DNA of 64,000 bases from assembly GCF_014646915.1 (NCBI RefSeq), contig NZ_BMOE01000001.1:586568-650567 (forward strand). Reading direction: 5' to 3'. A program made the position numbers and the translations under genes. This stretch comes from Deinococcus aquiradiocola. GTDB taxonomy: Bacteria; Deinococcota; Deinococci; Deinococcales; Deinococcaceae. The notes beneath the pieces were generated by a model. It was given only the letters and a program-made list of their open reading frames with translations. It had not been told where the DNA came from and did not search any database. Positions 54,800 to 63,055 of the stretch are shown here, one piece after another; within the stretch, counting starts at the first letter, position 1; each line of letters begins with the position of its first letter.

Positions 54800-56611
54800 A
54801 TGGAACACGCCTTCAAGGTCGACCTACGGGGAATCATCGATCTGCTCTCCAACCACCTGTACTCCGACCCGAGCGTGTTCGTCCGCGAACTCCTGCAGAA
54901 CGGCGTAGACGCCATCACGGCCCGCCGCGCACTCGGGGAGGACTTCGAGCCTGCCATCACGGCCCGCCTGCACCTGCAGGAGGGTGAGCTGCCGGGCCTG
55001 GAATTCCACGACAACGGCGTCGGGCTGAGCGAGGCCGAGGTGCACGAGTTCCTGGCGACCATCGGGCGGTCATCCAAGCGCATCAGCGAGGCGCGCGACA
55101 CCTTCCTGGGGCAGTTCGGGATCGGGCTGCTGTCGTGCTTCATGGTGAGCGGCGAGATCGAACTCGTGACGCGCAGCGCCGCCGGGGGCCCCCCGGTCCG
55201 CTGGCTCGCGCAGGCGGACGGCACGTACACGCTGGAGGTCCTGCCGGACACGCCGGACACCGGCGTGGGCACGACCGTACGGCTGCGCGCGCGCGAGGAC
55301 ACCGACTTCTACTTCGAGTACGACCAGCTGCGGGACGCGCTGGCCGGGTACGGGGCGCTGCTGCCGTACCCCGTGCACGTCCTCGACGGCACGCAGTACG
55401 CGCACGTCAACGCCGTCCTGCCGCCGTGGCTGGCGTACGCGACCGGTTCGCAGTCGCCCGCCGAGCGGGACGAGGTGCTCAGCTACGTGCGCAGCGAGAT
55501 GCGGCTGGAGGCGCTCGACGTGGTCCCCATCCACAGCGAGGCGGGCGGCGTGCGCGGCGTGGCGCTCATCCTGCCGTACAGCACGCAGGCGAGCGGGCAC
55601 CAGTGGCATCAGGTGTACCTGAAGCGCATGCTGCTCGGCAACGACGTCCGGAACCTGCTGCCCGACTGGGCGTTCTTCGTGCGGTGCCTGCTGAACGTGG
55701 ACGCGCTGCACCCCACCGCGTCCCGCGAGTCCTTCTACGAGGACGACGCGCTCACGGCGGCCCGCGCGGCCATCGACACGCAGCTGCGCGAGTACGTCGA
55801 GGGGCTCGCCACGCGCGACCCGGCCCGGCTGGACGCCCTGATCGCGCTGCATCACCTGCCGATCAAGGCGCTCGCGCTGGAGAACGACCCGTTCTTCCGG
55901 CTGATCGCGCACGCCTTCGAGTTCGAGACGTCCACCGGCCGACTGAAGCTCGGCGCGTACCTCGCGCAGCCGGGCCCCATCCGGATGGTCACGAACCTCG
56001 ACCAGTTCCGGCAGATCGCGCAGGTGGCGAGCGCGTACGGGCACAGCGTCGTGAACGCCGTGTACACCTACGACGCGCCGCTGCTGCGCAAGTACAGCGC
56101 CCTGACGGGCCGTGAACTGGAGGAGGTGGACGCGCAGTCGTACGCGCTCGCGCTGGAGGACGTGACGACGGGCGGCCTGGACAGCTTCGTGGAGCGGGCG
56201 GACGCGGCCCTCGCGGGCCTGGAGTGCCGCGTGAGCGTGAAACGCTTCGAGCCGGCCGACCTGCCCGCCCTGCTGATCGTGACGGAGGAGCAGCGGCAGC
56301 TGGAGGACATCGGGGCGGCCCGCGAGGTGGCAGACGACCTGTTCGCGGAGTTCCTCGACGACTACGAGGCGGAATACGCGTCCGCCCGCGTGGCGCGGCT
56401 GCACCTGAACCTGAACCACGCGCTCGTGCAGGACCTGCTGCACCTGCAGGACGACGCGGTGTTCGCGCGCCTGATCCAGATGCTGTACGTGCAGGCGCAC
56501 CTGCTGGGGCACCACCCGATGCGCGGTCAGGAACTCGCGCTGCTCTCGGAGGGCCTGGGCGACATGATGCGCTGGGGCCTGCGCGCCACGCACCTCGGGC
56601 ACCTCAACTGA
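54800..56611 (+). CDS. Hsp90-family ATPase/chaperone-like protein
   Basis: 603 residues with a GHKL ATPase domain at residues 1-200: FVRELLQNGVDAI (catalytic Glu, Mg-binding Asn), HDNGVGLSEAEV (adenine-contact Asp), GRSSKR, and GQFGIGLLSCFMV (G2 box). A middle domain follows (LNVDALHPTASRESFYEDDAL contains the Hsp90-like SRE). The C-terminal third is divergent. It differs clearly from HtpG and belongs to the divergent set annotated as HSP90 family protein. A TPR-like gene follows at once, suggesting a chaperone/co-chaperone pair. Client proteins unknown. Confidence 0.9.
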   Translation: MEHAFKVDLRGIIDLLSNHLYSDPSVFVRELLQNGVDAITARRALGEDFEPAITARLHLQEGELPGLEFHDNGVGLSEAEVHEFLATIGRSSKRISEARDTFLGQFGIGLLSCFMVSGEIELVTRSAAGGPPVRWLAQADGTYTLEVLPDTPDTGVGTTVRLRAREDTDFYFEYDQLRDALAGYGALLPYPVHVLDGTQYAHVNAVLPPWLAYATGSQSPAERDEVLSYVRSEMRLEALDVVPIHSEAGGVRGVALILPYSTQASGHQWHQVYLKRMLLGNDVRNLLPDWAFFVRCLLNVDALHPTASRESFYEDDALTAARAAIDTQLREYVEGLATRDPARLDALIALHHLPIKALALENDPFFRLIAHAFEFETSTGRLKLGAYLAQPGPIRMVTNLDQFRQIAQVASAYGHSVVNAVYTYDAPLLRKYSALTGRELEEVDAQSYALALEDVTTGGLDSFVERADAALAGLECRVSVKRFEPADLPALLIVTEEQRQLEDIGAAREVADDLFAEFLDDYEAEYASARVARLHLNLNHALVQDLLHLQDDAVFARLIQMLYVQAHLLGHHPMRGQELALLSEGLGDMMRWGLRATHLGHLN

Positions 56612-56626
56612 AGGGGAGTGAAGATC

Positions 56627-57724
56627 ATGCAGACCGTACAGGAACTTCTCTCTCTCGCCGCGCAGCAGGAGCCGCCGGAAGGCGCGATTCCCTTCCTGGA
56701 GCGCGCCGTGCGTCTCGCGGACACGCAGCAGGACCGCGCACTCGCCTTCCGCGCGCGTGCGGAACTGGTGCGCGCAGCGACGTTCAGCGGCTTCCCGGAC
56801 CGCGCCATGATTCACTTCGTGTGGCTGCTCGGCACCTTCGACCGGCACCGGGCGGAGTTCGGCGGGCACAGTTATCAGCTGATGTGGATGTACAAGTGGA
56901 TTCTGAGCGGCGCGATCGAGAACCCGGAATTCCCGCTCGCCCGGCTGGAGAAGCTCGCGCTGGATTTCGAGCGGCGCACGCGGGAGTTCGGGTTCGGCGC
57001 GCACTACCTCGCGTACCACCGGCTGATGCTGTACACGCAGATGGGCGACGTGGACCGCGCGCAGCGGGCGTTCCTGGCGTGGCGGGCCCTGCCGCGCGAC
57101 GGGATCAGCGACTGTGAGGCGTGCGAGCAGAACAAGGTGATGGGGTACTACGTGACGCGCGGGAATCACGCGGCGGCCGTGACGCTCGGGCAGGACATCC
57201 TGCGGCGCGGCCTGAGCTGCCACAACGTGCCGACCGTGACGCACGCGAACCTGCTACGCCCTCTGCTCACGCTCGGGCGGGCCGAGGAGGCGCGGCAGGC
57301 GCACACGGAGGGGTTGCGGCTCGCGCGGCTGGACCGGAACTTCATCGAGACGATCGCGGAGCACGTCGCGTACCTGCTGCGGACGGGGGCGCGGCAGGGG
57401 GCGCTGGACGTGTGGGCGGAACACCTGGATCTGGCGTTGGGGGTCCGGAACCGCAGTGACCTGTTCGAGTTCCTGACGGTCAGCGCGGCGCTGTGGACAG
57501 CCATGCCGAACAGTGACGTGACAGTGACGCTGCCGCGCAGCTTCGCGCTGTACCGGCCGGACCGCACGTACCGGCCGGGCGTGCTCGCAGGGCACTTCCG
57601 CGAGGAGGCGGTGGCGGTGGCGCGGCGCTTCGATGCGCGCAACGGCACGCCGCACCACCTGCGGAAGCTGGAGGCGGCGCTCGCGGAGGGGCCCGCGCGG
57701 GGTGTGGGCGCGGCCCGTCCCTGA
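56627..57724 (+). CDS. TPR-like helical repeat protein paired with the Hsp90-like protein
   Basis: 365 residues, almost all helical with TPR-like spacing: GAIPFLERAVRLADTQQDRALAFRARAELVRAA, GDVDRAQRAFLAWRALP, GNHAAAVTLGQDILRRG, LGRAEEARQAHTEGLRLA. A conserved-looking CEAC appears near residue 165. The ATG at 56627 has GGGGAG eight bases upstream; the in-frame GTG at 56618 overlaps that site and is less likely. Starts 15 bases after the Hsp90-like stop. Probably a co-chaperone or scaffold, by analogy with eukaryotic Hsp90-TPR partners; inference. Confidence 0.8.
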   Translation: MQTVQELLSLAAQQEPPEGAIPFLERAVRLADTQQDRALAFRARAELVRAATFSGFPDRAMIHFVWLLGTFDRHRAEFGGHSYQLMWMYKWILSGAIENPEFPLARLEKLALDFERRTREFGFGAHYLAYHRLMLYTQMGDVDRAQRAFLAWRALPRDGISDCEACEQNKVMGYYVTRGNHAAAVTLGQDILRRGLSCHNVPTVTHANLLRPLLTLGRAEEARQAHTEGLRLARLDRNFIETIAEHVAYLLRTGARQGALDVWAEHLDLALGVRNRSDLFEFLTVSAALWTAMPNSDVTVTLPRSFALYRPDRTYRPGVLAGHFREEAVAVARRFDARNGTPHHLRKLEAALAEGPARGVGAARP

Positions 57725-57754
57725 ATGCCGGGCGGAAGGGCGTGGCGTGGGGGG

Positions 57755-57760
57755 TAGAGT
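57755..57760 (+). promoter_or_regulatory. Leaderless -10 box of the EamA gene
   Basis: TAGAGT, seven bases before the GTG at 57768. Confidence 0.4.
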
Positions 57761-57767
57761 GGGGGGC

Positions 57768-58679
57768 GTGCCGAGTCCGCCTGCTGCCGCCCCCCGCGCC
57801 CGCCCTGCTGCCCTGCCGCCCATCCCGGCGCTGCTGCTCGCCGCCGTGAGCATTCAGGGCGGCGCGGCGCTCGCCAAGAGCATCTTTCCGCTGCTCGGCC
57901 CGCCCGCCGTGACGGGGCTGCGCGTGACGTTCGCGGCAGTGATTCTCGGCCTGATCTGGCGGGTGGACCTGCGGCGCGTGACCGGGCACGCGTGGCGGAC
58001 GCTGCTGCCGTACGGGGTGTCGCTCGGCCTGATGAACCTCTCGTACTACCTGGCGCTGGAACGCATTCCGCTGGGCCTGACGGTCACGCTGGAGTTCGTG
58101 GGGCCGCTCGCGGTGGCGGTGCTGTCGTCGCGCCGCGCGTCGGATTTCGCGTGGGTGGCGCTCGCCGCGCTGGGCCTGCTGCTCATCGTGCCGTGGCCGG
58201 GGCAGGTGAGCGCGCTCGATCCCGTCGGGATCGTGCTGGCGCTCGTGGCGGGCGCGTGCTGGGGCGTGTACATCTGGGCGGGACAGCGGGTCGCGCAGGT
58301 GTTCGCCGGGCCGCAGGGCGTGGCGCTCGGCATGGGCATCGCGGCCCTGACGACCCTGCCGTTCGCGGCGGTGATGGGCGCGCAGCACGGCGCGTGGTCG
58401 CACCTGACGCCCGCCGCGCTCGTCACGGCGCTGGGCGTGGCCGTCCTCAGCAGCGCCCTGCCGTACTCGCTGGAGATGGGGGCGCTGCGCGCGCTGCCCG
58501 CCCGCGTGTTCGGCGTCCTGATGAGCCTGGAGCCTGCCGTGGCGGGGTTGATCGGCATGGTGTTCCTGGGTGAGCACCTCAAGGTCCTGCAGTGGCTCGC
58601 CATCGCGTGCGTGATCGCCGCGTCGGTCGGCGTGACCCTGAACGCGGGCCGTCGCGCGCCGCCCCCGGTGGACGTGTGA
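57768..58679 (+). CDS. EamA-family (RhtA-like) transporter
   Basis: Inner-membrane metabolite exporter of 303 residues with ten predicted helices in two EamA repeats. Landmarks: IQGGAALAKSIFPLLGPPAVTGLRV, NLSYYLALERIPLGLTVTLEFVGPLAVAV, and in the second repeat LPARVFGVLMSLEPAVAGLIGMVFLGE. The pattern is that of RhtA-like threonine/homoserine exporters, though substrates vary. GTG start at 57768 with a -10 box seven bases before. Coupled to the DUF1622 gene by GTGA. Confidence 0.9.
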   Translation: MPSPPAAAPRARPAALPPIPALLLAAVSIQGGAALAKSIFPLLGPPAVTGLRVTFAAVILGLIWRVDLRRVTGHAWRTLLPYGVSLGLMNLSYYLALERIPLGLTVTLEFVGPLAVAVLSSRRASDFAWVALAALGLLLIVPWPGQVSALDPVGIVLALVAGACWGVYIWAGQRVAQVFAGPQGVALGMGIAALTTLPFAAVMGAQHGAWSHLTPAALVTALGVAVLSSALPYSLEMGALRALPARVFGVLMSLEPAVAGLIGMVFLGEHLKVLQWLAIACVIAASVGVTLNAGRRAPPPVDV

Positions 58680-59056
58680 ACGTGAGCGGCGCGGCGCTCG
58701 ACGTGGTCAAGACGGCGACCGGCTGGCTCGCGACGGGCGTGGAGGCGGCGGCGGCCATCGTGATCGCGCTGGCGGTCCTGCGGGCCCTGTGGGGCGCGGG
58801 AACGCTGCTGCTACGGCCGGACGGCGTGTCCGACAACGCGAGCGAGGGCGTGCGCCTGCGCCTCGCGCGCTGGCTGGCAGTGGCGCTGGAGTTCGCGCTG
58901 GCGGCCGACATCCTGCGGACGGCCGTCGCGCCCAGCTGGGACGAGATCGGGAAGCTGGCGGCCATCGCGGCCCTGCGGACGCTGCTGAACTACTTCCTGC
59001 AGCGCGAGATCGACAGTGAGGCCCGCCGGGACCATGGCGGCAGCCCGCCATCCTGA
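58676..59056 (+). CDS. DUF1622 membrane protein
   Basis: 126 residues, three hydrophobic segments (AAAIVIALAVLRALWG, LAVALEFALAADILRTAV, IAALRTLLNYFLQREI). The pattern LARWLAVALEFALAADILRT...IAALRTLLNYFL is the DUF1622 signature. GTG start overlapping the EamA stop. Function unknown; pairing with a transporter may be incidental. Confidence 0.85.
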   Translation: MNVSGAALDVVKTATGWLATGVEAAAAIVIALAVLRALWGAGTLLLRPDGVSDNASEGVRLRLARWLAVALEFALAADILRTAVAPSWDEIGKLAAIAALRTLLNYFLQREIDSEARRDHGGSPPS

Positions 59057-59110
59057 AGGTATTGAGAATCATTTCCATCTTTCTGCTCAATTCCCTACAC
59101 TTCACCGGGG

Positions 59111-59116
59111 TATACT
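59111..59116 (+). promoter_or_regulatory. Leaderless -10 box of the Rrf2 gene
   Basis: TATACT, six bases before the ATG at 59123. Upstream, TTGAGAATCATTTCC (59062-59076) resembles part of a Fur/Mur box. Confidence 0.55.
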
Positions 59117-59122
59117 GCCCGC

Positions 59123-59605
59123 ATGTGGATTTCGACCAAGGCCCAGTACGGTCTGCGCGCGCTGGTGGACATCGCCCGGCAACCCGGCGAGGTCGTGCCG
59201 CTCAAGGACGTCTCGGCGCGTCAGGGCATCTCTCAGGCGTACCTGGAGCAGATCGCCAGCAACCTGCGCCGCAGCGGGTTCATCAGGAGCGTGCGCGGCG
59301 CGAGCGGCGGGTACCGCCTCGCCCGCATTCCGGAAGACATCAACGCCTACGACGTGGTGGTGGCGCTGGAGGGCAGCATCGCGCCGGTGGAGTGCGTGGA
59401 GCACGACCACAGCTGCGACCGCAGCGGCCTGTGCTCTACCGAGGGCCTCTGGCGGCGCGTGGACAGCGCGCTGCGGCAGGTGCTGGGCGCGTCCACCCTG
59501 GCGGACCTGATCCGCGAGGAGGAGGCGCTGCACGGCCCGCGCCTCGTGCAGCTGGAGGACGCGCCGCCCAGCCCGCTGCACGGCGGCATCGTCGCGCCCA
59601 GCTGA
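59123..59605 (+). CDS. Rrf2-family transcriptional regulator with three-cysteine cluster
   Basis: 160 residues. Winged helix at 1-80: STKAQYGLRALVDIA, GISQAYLEQIASNLRRSGFIRSVRGASGGYRLAR. Three Cys at 91, 98 and 104 (ECVEHDHSCDRSGLCS) match the positions that hold an iron-sulfur cluster in IscR/NsrR/RsrR types. It may sense Fe-S status, NO or sulfur compounds. No isc/suf genes are adjacent; the neighbour is a DsbA-like gene after a terminator. The likely role is global, not operon-specific. Confidence 0.92.
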   Translation: MWISTKAQYGLRALVDIARQPGEVVPLKDVSARQGISQAYLEQIASNLRRSGFIRSVRGASGGYRLARIPEDINAYDVVVALEGSIAPVECVEHDHSCDRSGLCSTEGLWRRVDSALRQVLGASTLADLIREEEALHGPRLVQLEDAPPSPLHGGIVAPS

Positions 59606-59630
59606 GGCGCACGCCGGTTCACCCGGTCTG

Positions 59631-59659
59631 CACCCGCCTGTTTTCCGGGCGGGTGTTTT
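59631..59659 (+). terminator. Rho-independent terminator after the Rrf2 gene
   Basis: CACCCGCC (59631-59638) pairs with GGCGGGTG (59648-59655), then TTTT. Confidence 0.75.
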
Positions 59660-59687
59660 CCGTCACGGCAGGTCCGGACGGATGCTC

Positions 59688-59693
59688 TAGACT
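59688..59693 (+). promoter_or_regulatory. Leaderless -10 box of the DsbA-like gene
   Basis: TAGACT, six bases before the ATG at 59700. Confidence 0.5.
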
Positions 59694-59699
59694 GCCCGA

Positions 59700-60653
59700 A
59701 TGTTCCGTGCCTCCGTCCTGACCGCCTGCCTGCTCGCGACTGCCGCTTCCGCGCAGATCGTGCAGCCGCTCTCCAGCACCCTGCGCCTCCCGGCCCTGAG
59801 TGATTTTGCGGCGAAGGGCAGCACCCTGACCGCGAAGGACGGCACGACCGTCACGCTCGGCACGCGCGGCTCGGCGCCCGGCACCGTGTACGTGGAGAGT
59901 GCCGCCGTGACCGTCCCGTCCGGCAGCACCACCCGTGCGGGCGAGCTGCTGAGCGCCCTGACCGGCGAGGACCTGACCGCGCCCGTCGTGCAGTACCTCG
60001 CGCAGCCGGGCGTGCAGGCGCAGCTGATGCGGGGCGTCACCGCGAACGCCGATCCGTTCGACGTGGCATTCTCGCTGAGCGGGAAGGCGCTCGTCATGAA
60101 GGTCACGCTGCAGCAGGTGTCGGGCTTCGCGCCGGTCCCGGCGGGCCGCGTGCTGGGCGACCCGGCCGCGCCGTACGTGATCCGCATGTACTCGGACTTC
60201 CAGTGCCCGTACTGCCAGCAGGCGGAACTGGAGGCCGTGCCGGACGTCGTGAAGATGCTCGGCCGGGACGTGCGTTTCGAGTTTCATCACCTGCCGCTCG
60301 TGAGCCTGCACCCGAACGCCCGCGCGGCCGCCGAGGCGAGCGTCTGCGCGGAACGGCAGGGGAAGTTCTTCGCGTTCAAGGACGCCCTGTTCCGCCGCAA
60401 CGACTGGCAGCGGACCGCGAACCCGTCCGCCGTGTTTCAGCAGGTGGCGCAGGCGAGCGGCGTGAACGTCGCCACATACCGCAGCTGCGTCGCGGACCGG
60501 CTGGGGCAGGCGGCCGTGGACGACGGCATCGCCGAGGCGACCCGGCTGGGCGTGAACGGCACGCCGACCGTGTTCATCGGCGCGTACCGCGTGCCGAACC
60601 CCTACGACGCCAGCAGTTACCGCGCGCTGCTGGACTTCGTGCGCGCGAAGTGA
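59700..60653 (+). CDS. Exported DsbA-like thiol:disulfide oxidoreductase
   Basis: 317 residues. Signal peptide MFRASVLTACLLATAASAQ. An N-terminal domain of ~125 residues without recognised relatives precedes a thioredoxin_4/DsbA domain (about 148-317) with redox motif CPYC (169-172) in YSDFQCPYCQQ and the cis-proline in GVNGTPTVFIG. Conserved FHHLPLVSLHPNA is typical of bacterial DsbA-like periplasmic proteins. Introduces or rearranges disulfides outside the cytoplasm. Monocistronic, with its own -10 box. Confidence 0.9.
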   Translation: MFRASVLTACLLATAASAQIVQPLSSTLRLPALSDFAAKGSTLTAKDGTTVTLGTRGSAPGTVYVESAAVTVPSGSTTRAGELLSALTGEDLTAPVVQYLAQPGVQAQLMRGVTANADPFDVAFSLSGKALVMKVTLQQVSGFAPVPAGRVLGDPAAPYVIRMYSDFQCPYCQQAELEAVPDVVKMLGRDVRFEFHHLPLVSLHPNARAAAEASVCAERQGKFFAFKDALFRRNDWQRTANPSAVFQQVAQASGVNVATYRSCVADRLGQAAVDDGIAEATRLGVNGTPTVFIGAYRVPNPYDASSYRALLDFVRAK

Positions 60654-60727
60654 CCGGCGTTCAGGGCCGCGCGGCGCGTCCCGTCTGACGCGGGCGCACT
60701 GCAGGTCAGGCAGGCAGGATTCTCACC

Positions 60728-60754
60728 GGCCCGCTCCCTCACGGGCGGCGGGCC
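60728..60754 (+). terminator. Hairpin between the DsbA-like gene and rqcH
   Basis: GGCCCGC (60728-60734) pairs with GCGGGCC (60748-60754), thirteen-base loop. Confidence 0.4.
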
Positions 60755-60776
60755 GCGTCAATGAAGCAGGTGAGGT

Positions 60777-62339
60777 ATGGAAGGTTTGATGCTGGCCCAC
60801 ACGCTCGCGGAGGTCCAGGCGCTGCTGCCGGTCCGGACGCTGGGCTGGGCGTTCCCGGACGAGACGACGGCAGCGCTGCTGCTGGAGGGCGCGGGGAACC
60901 TCGTGTTCAATTACCGGCCGCCGCAGCCGGTCATCTACCTCAGCCGGGAACGCATCCGGGGGGACGCGCACAACCCGTTCCAGCGGCTGCTGGTGGCGCG
61001 CGTGCGGGGCGACCTGCTGCTCGCGGAGCAGCTGAAACTCGACCGGGTGGCGCAGTTCGCGTTCTCGGGCGAGCGGGGCTTCGTGGACGTGCCGCCCGCG
61101 CGGCTGCTGTTCGAACTGACGGGCCGCAACGGGAACCTGCTGGTGCTGGAGGGCCTGCCGGAAGGTGAGCTGAGCTGGGAGGGGCGCATCGTGGCGGCCG
61201 GACGGGAGATCACCGGGAGCCGCAACCGCTTCCGGACGGTGCGGAGCGGCGGGCAGTACACGCCGCCCCCGCCGTACGACAAGCTCGACCCGCGCCGCAT
61301 GACGCCCGCCGACGCGGCCGCCCTGCAGCACCTCCCGGTCGGGAAGTGGCGCGAACGGATCGACGGGCTGGGCCTGACGCTCGGCGCGGAACTCGTGGCA
61401 CGTGCCGGGCTGCCCGCCGGGACCGCGCCGGAGGGCGCGTGGGAGCAGGTGTGGACGGCCCTGCAGTCCCTGGTGAGCGACCCGAGCGTGCAGGAAGGCA
61501 CGCTGCACGAGGGGGCGCGCGAGGCGAGCCGTCAGGAGAAGGCGGCGCAGCTGCGCAAGACGCTGCGCGAACCGCTCGAGAAACGCCTGTCGCTGCTGCG
61601 CAACCAGATCGCGGACGTGGACCGCGCCGTGGAAGGCATCGGGACGGCCGCGCAGGAACGCACGGAGGCGGACCTGCTGATGGCGTACCAGCATCAGGTT
61701 CCGGCGGGCGCGAGCAGCGTGCAGCTGCCCGCCTTCGACGGGTCCGGCGACGTGCCCGTGAGCCTGGAGCCACAGCTGAGCGCCGTGCAGAACGCCGAGA
61801 AGCGCTACACGCGCGCCCGCCGCCGCGAGGACGTGTACGAACGCCTCGCGGAGCGCGAACCCGTCCTGCGCGCCGAGTACGCCGAGGTGCAGCGTGACCG
61901 CTCGGCCCTGGAGGACGCGCCGCTCGAACGCCTGGAAGCGCTCGCGAAGGGCCTGGAGGTGGGCCGCACGGACCGCAGTCCCTTCGGCGCGAAGTACACG
62001 TCGCCGGGCGGCTTCGAGGTGCTGGTGGGCCGCAACAACAAGGAGAACACCACGCTCACGCACCGGGTGGGGCGCAGCACGGACCACTGGTTCCACGTGC
62101 AGGGCTTCCCCGGCTCGCACGTCCTCGTGCGGAGCGGCGGTCGGGACCTGCAGCTGCCGGACATCCTGTTCGCCGCACAGCTCGCCGCGTACCACAGCAA
62201 GGCCCGGCAGTCCGGGAACGTCGCCGTGGACTACACGCGCATCAAGCAGGTGTGGCGGCCCAAGGGCGGCACGGGCGGACAGGTGCACTACACCGGGCAG
62301 AAGACCGTGTACGTGGACCCGGAACTGCCGGACACCTGA
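60777..62339 (+). CDS. rqcH: RqcH/NFACT ribosome quality-control protein
   Basis: Binds stalled 50S-peptidyl-tRNA complexes and recruits tRNA(Ala) for C-terminal alanine tailing, homologous to eukaryotic NEMF/Rqc2; older name fibronectin-binding FbpA. 520 residues. NFACT-N at 1-200 ([11 protein letters not shown]), HhH part near 190-250, coiled coils ([40 protein letters not shown]), and NFACT-R with [21 protein letters not shown] and [20 protein letters not shown] at 60777; a second ATG five codons later (60789) also fits. Confidence 0.93.
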   Translation: MEGLMLAHTLAEVQALLPVRTLGWAFPDETTAALLLEGAGNLVFNYRPPQPVIYLSRERIRGDAHNPFQRLLVARVRGDLLLAEQLKLDRVAQFAFSGERGFVDVPPARLLFELTGRNGNLLVLEGLPEGELSWEGRIVAAGREITGSRNRFRTVRSGGQYTPPPPYDKLDPRRMTPADAAALQHLPVGKWRERIDGLGLTLGAELVARAGLPAGTAPEGAWEQVWTALQSLVSDPSVQEGTLHEGAREASRQEKAAQLRKTLREPLEKRLSLLRNQIADVDRAVEGIGTAAQERTEADLLMAYQHQVPAGASSVQLPAFDGSGDVPVSLEPQLSAVQNAEKRYTRARRREDVYERLAEREPVLRAEYAEVQRDRSALEDAPLERLEALAKGLEVGRTDRSPFGAKYTSPGGFEVLVGRNNKENTTLTHRVGRSTDHWFHVQGFPGSHVLVRSGGRDLQLPDILFAAQLAAYHSKARQSGNVAVDYTRIKQVWRPKGGTGGQVHYTGQKTVYVDPELPDT

Positions 62340-62402
62340 AGCGCGGGCGGGTAGGCCAGGCGGCGGATGCCCGGCCCCACCCGCGCGTGCTGTACTGGCC
62401 GG

Positions 62403-62978
62403 ATGCCTCACGCGGACCCTTCCACACCCCCCACCGCAAGCGAGCTGCCGCGCCGGATCGTGGTGACAGGCACGACCGGCAGCGGCAAGACCACCCTGGC
62501 GCGCGCGGCGGCCGCGCGGCTCGGCGTGCCGCACGCAGAGCAGGACGCCTGGAATCACCTGCCGGACTGGCGTGAAGCGCCGCTCGCGGAGTTCCGGGCG
62601 CAGGTGGACCGCTTCACGTCCGCGCCCGCGTGGGTGATGGACGGCAACTACAGCAAGGCGCAGGACCTCGGGTGGGGCCGCGCGGACACGCTGGTGTGGC
62701 TGGACTACCCGGCCCCGCTGGTGTTCTGGCGGCTGCTGCGGCGCACGGTGCGGCGCGGCGTGACACGCGAGGAACTTTGGAACGGGAACCGGGAACGGCT
62801 GGGCGTGAACCTCGTGTCGCGCGACGGGATTCTGGCGTGGTTCTTCCGGACCTTCTGGAAGCGCCGGCGCGAGACGCCCGCGAAGCTGGCCGCGTTCCCG
62901 CACCTGCACGTCCTGCGCTTCCGGAACCCGCGTGACGCGCGGCGCTGGCTGGCGTCCCTGCCCGTCCGGCCGGAGTGA
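62403..62978 (+). CDS. P-loop kinase-like protein (DNA topology modulation/adenylate-kinase-like)
   Basis: 191 residues. Walker A GTTGSGKTT (23-31) is followed by the pattern of FlaR-type proteins: HAEQDAWNHLPDW, WVMDGNYSKAQDL, DTLVWLDYPAPLVFWRLLRRTVRR, and LAWFFRTFWKRR near the end. Such proteins are annotated as adenylate kinase or topology modulation protein; the substrate is not established. A weak -10 (TGTACT) ends six bases before the ATG at 62403. Confidence 0.87.
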   Translation: MPHADPSTPPTASELPRRIVVTGTTGSGKTTLARAAAARLGVPHAEQDAWNHLPDWREAPLAEFRAQVDRFTSAPAWVMDGNYSKAQDLGWGRADTLVWLDYPAPLVFWRLLRRTVRRGVTREELWNGNRERLGVNLVSRDGILAWFFRTFWKRRRETPAKLAAFPHLHVLRFRNPRDARRWLASLPVRPE

Positions 62979-62990
62979 ACATGACGAACC

Positions 62991-63023
62991 GGCGCGGCCC
63001 CCCACTCCATCGGGGGCCGCGCC
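62991..63023. terminator. Bidirectional terminator between the kinase gene and metG
   Basis: Perfect 12-bp stem GGCGCGGCCCCC (62991-63002)/GGGGGCCGCGCC (63012-63023) with nine-base loop between convergent genes. Confidence 0.75.
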
Positions 63024-63055
63024 GTGTGGTGCGGGTCTGGTGTTCGCCTGCCGGG

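Noticed and set aside
55070..57244. 724-codon frame antisense to the Hsp90-like gene
   Set aside because: Shadow of the GHKL ATPase and TPR genes; no support of its own.
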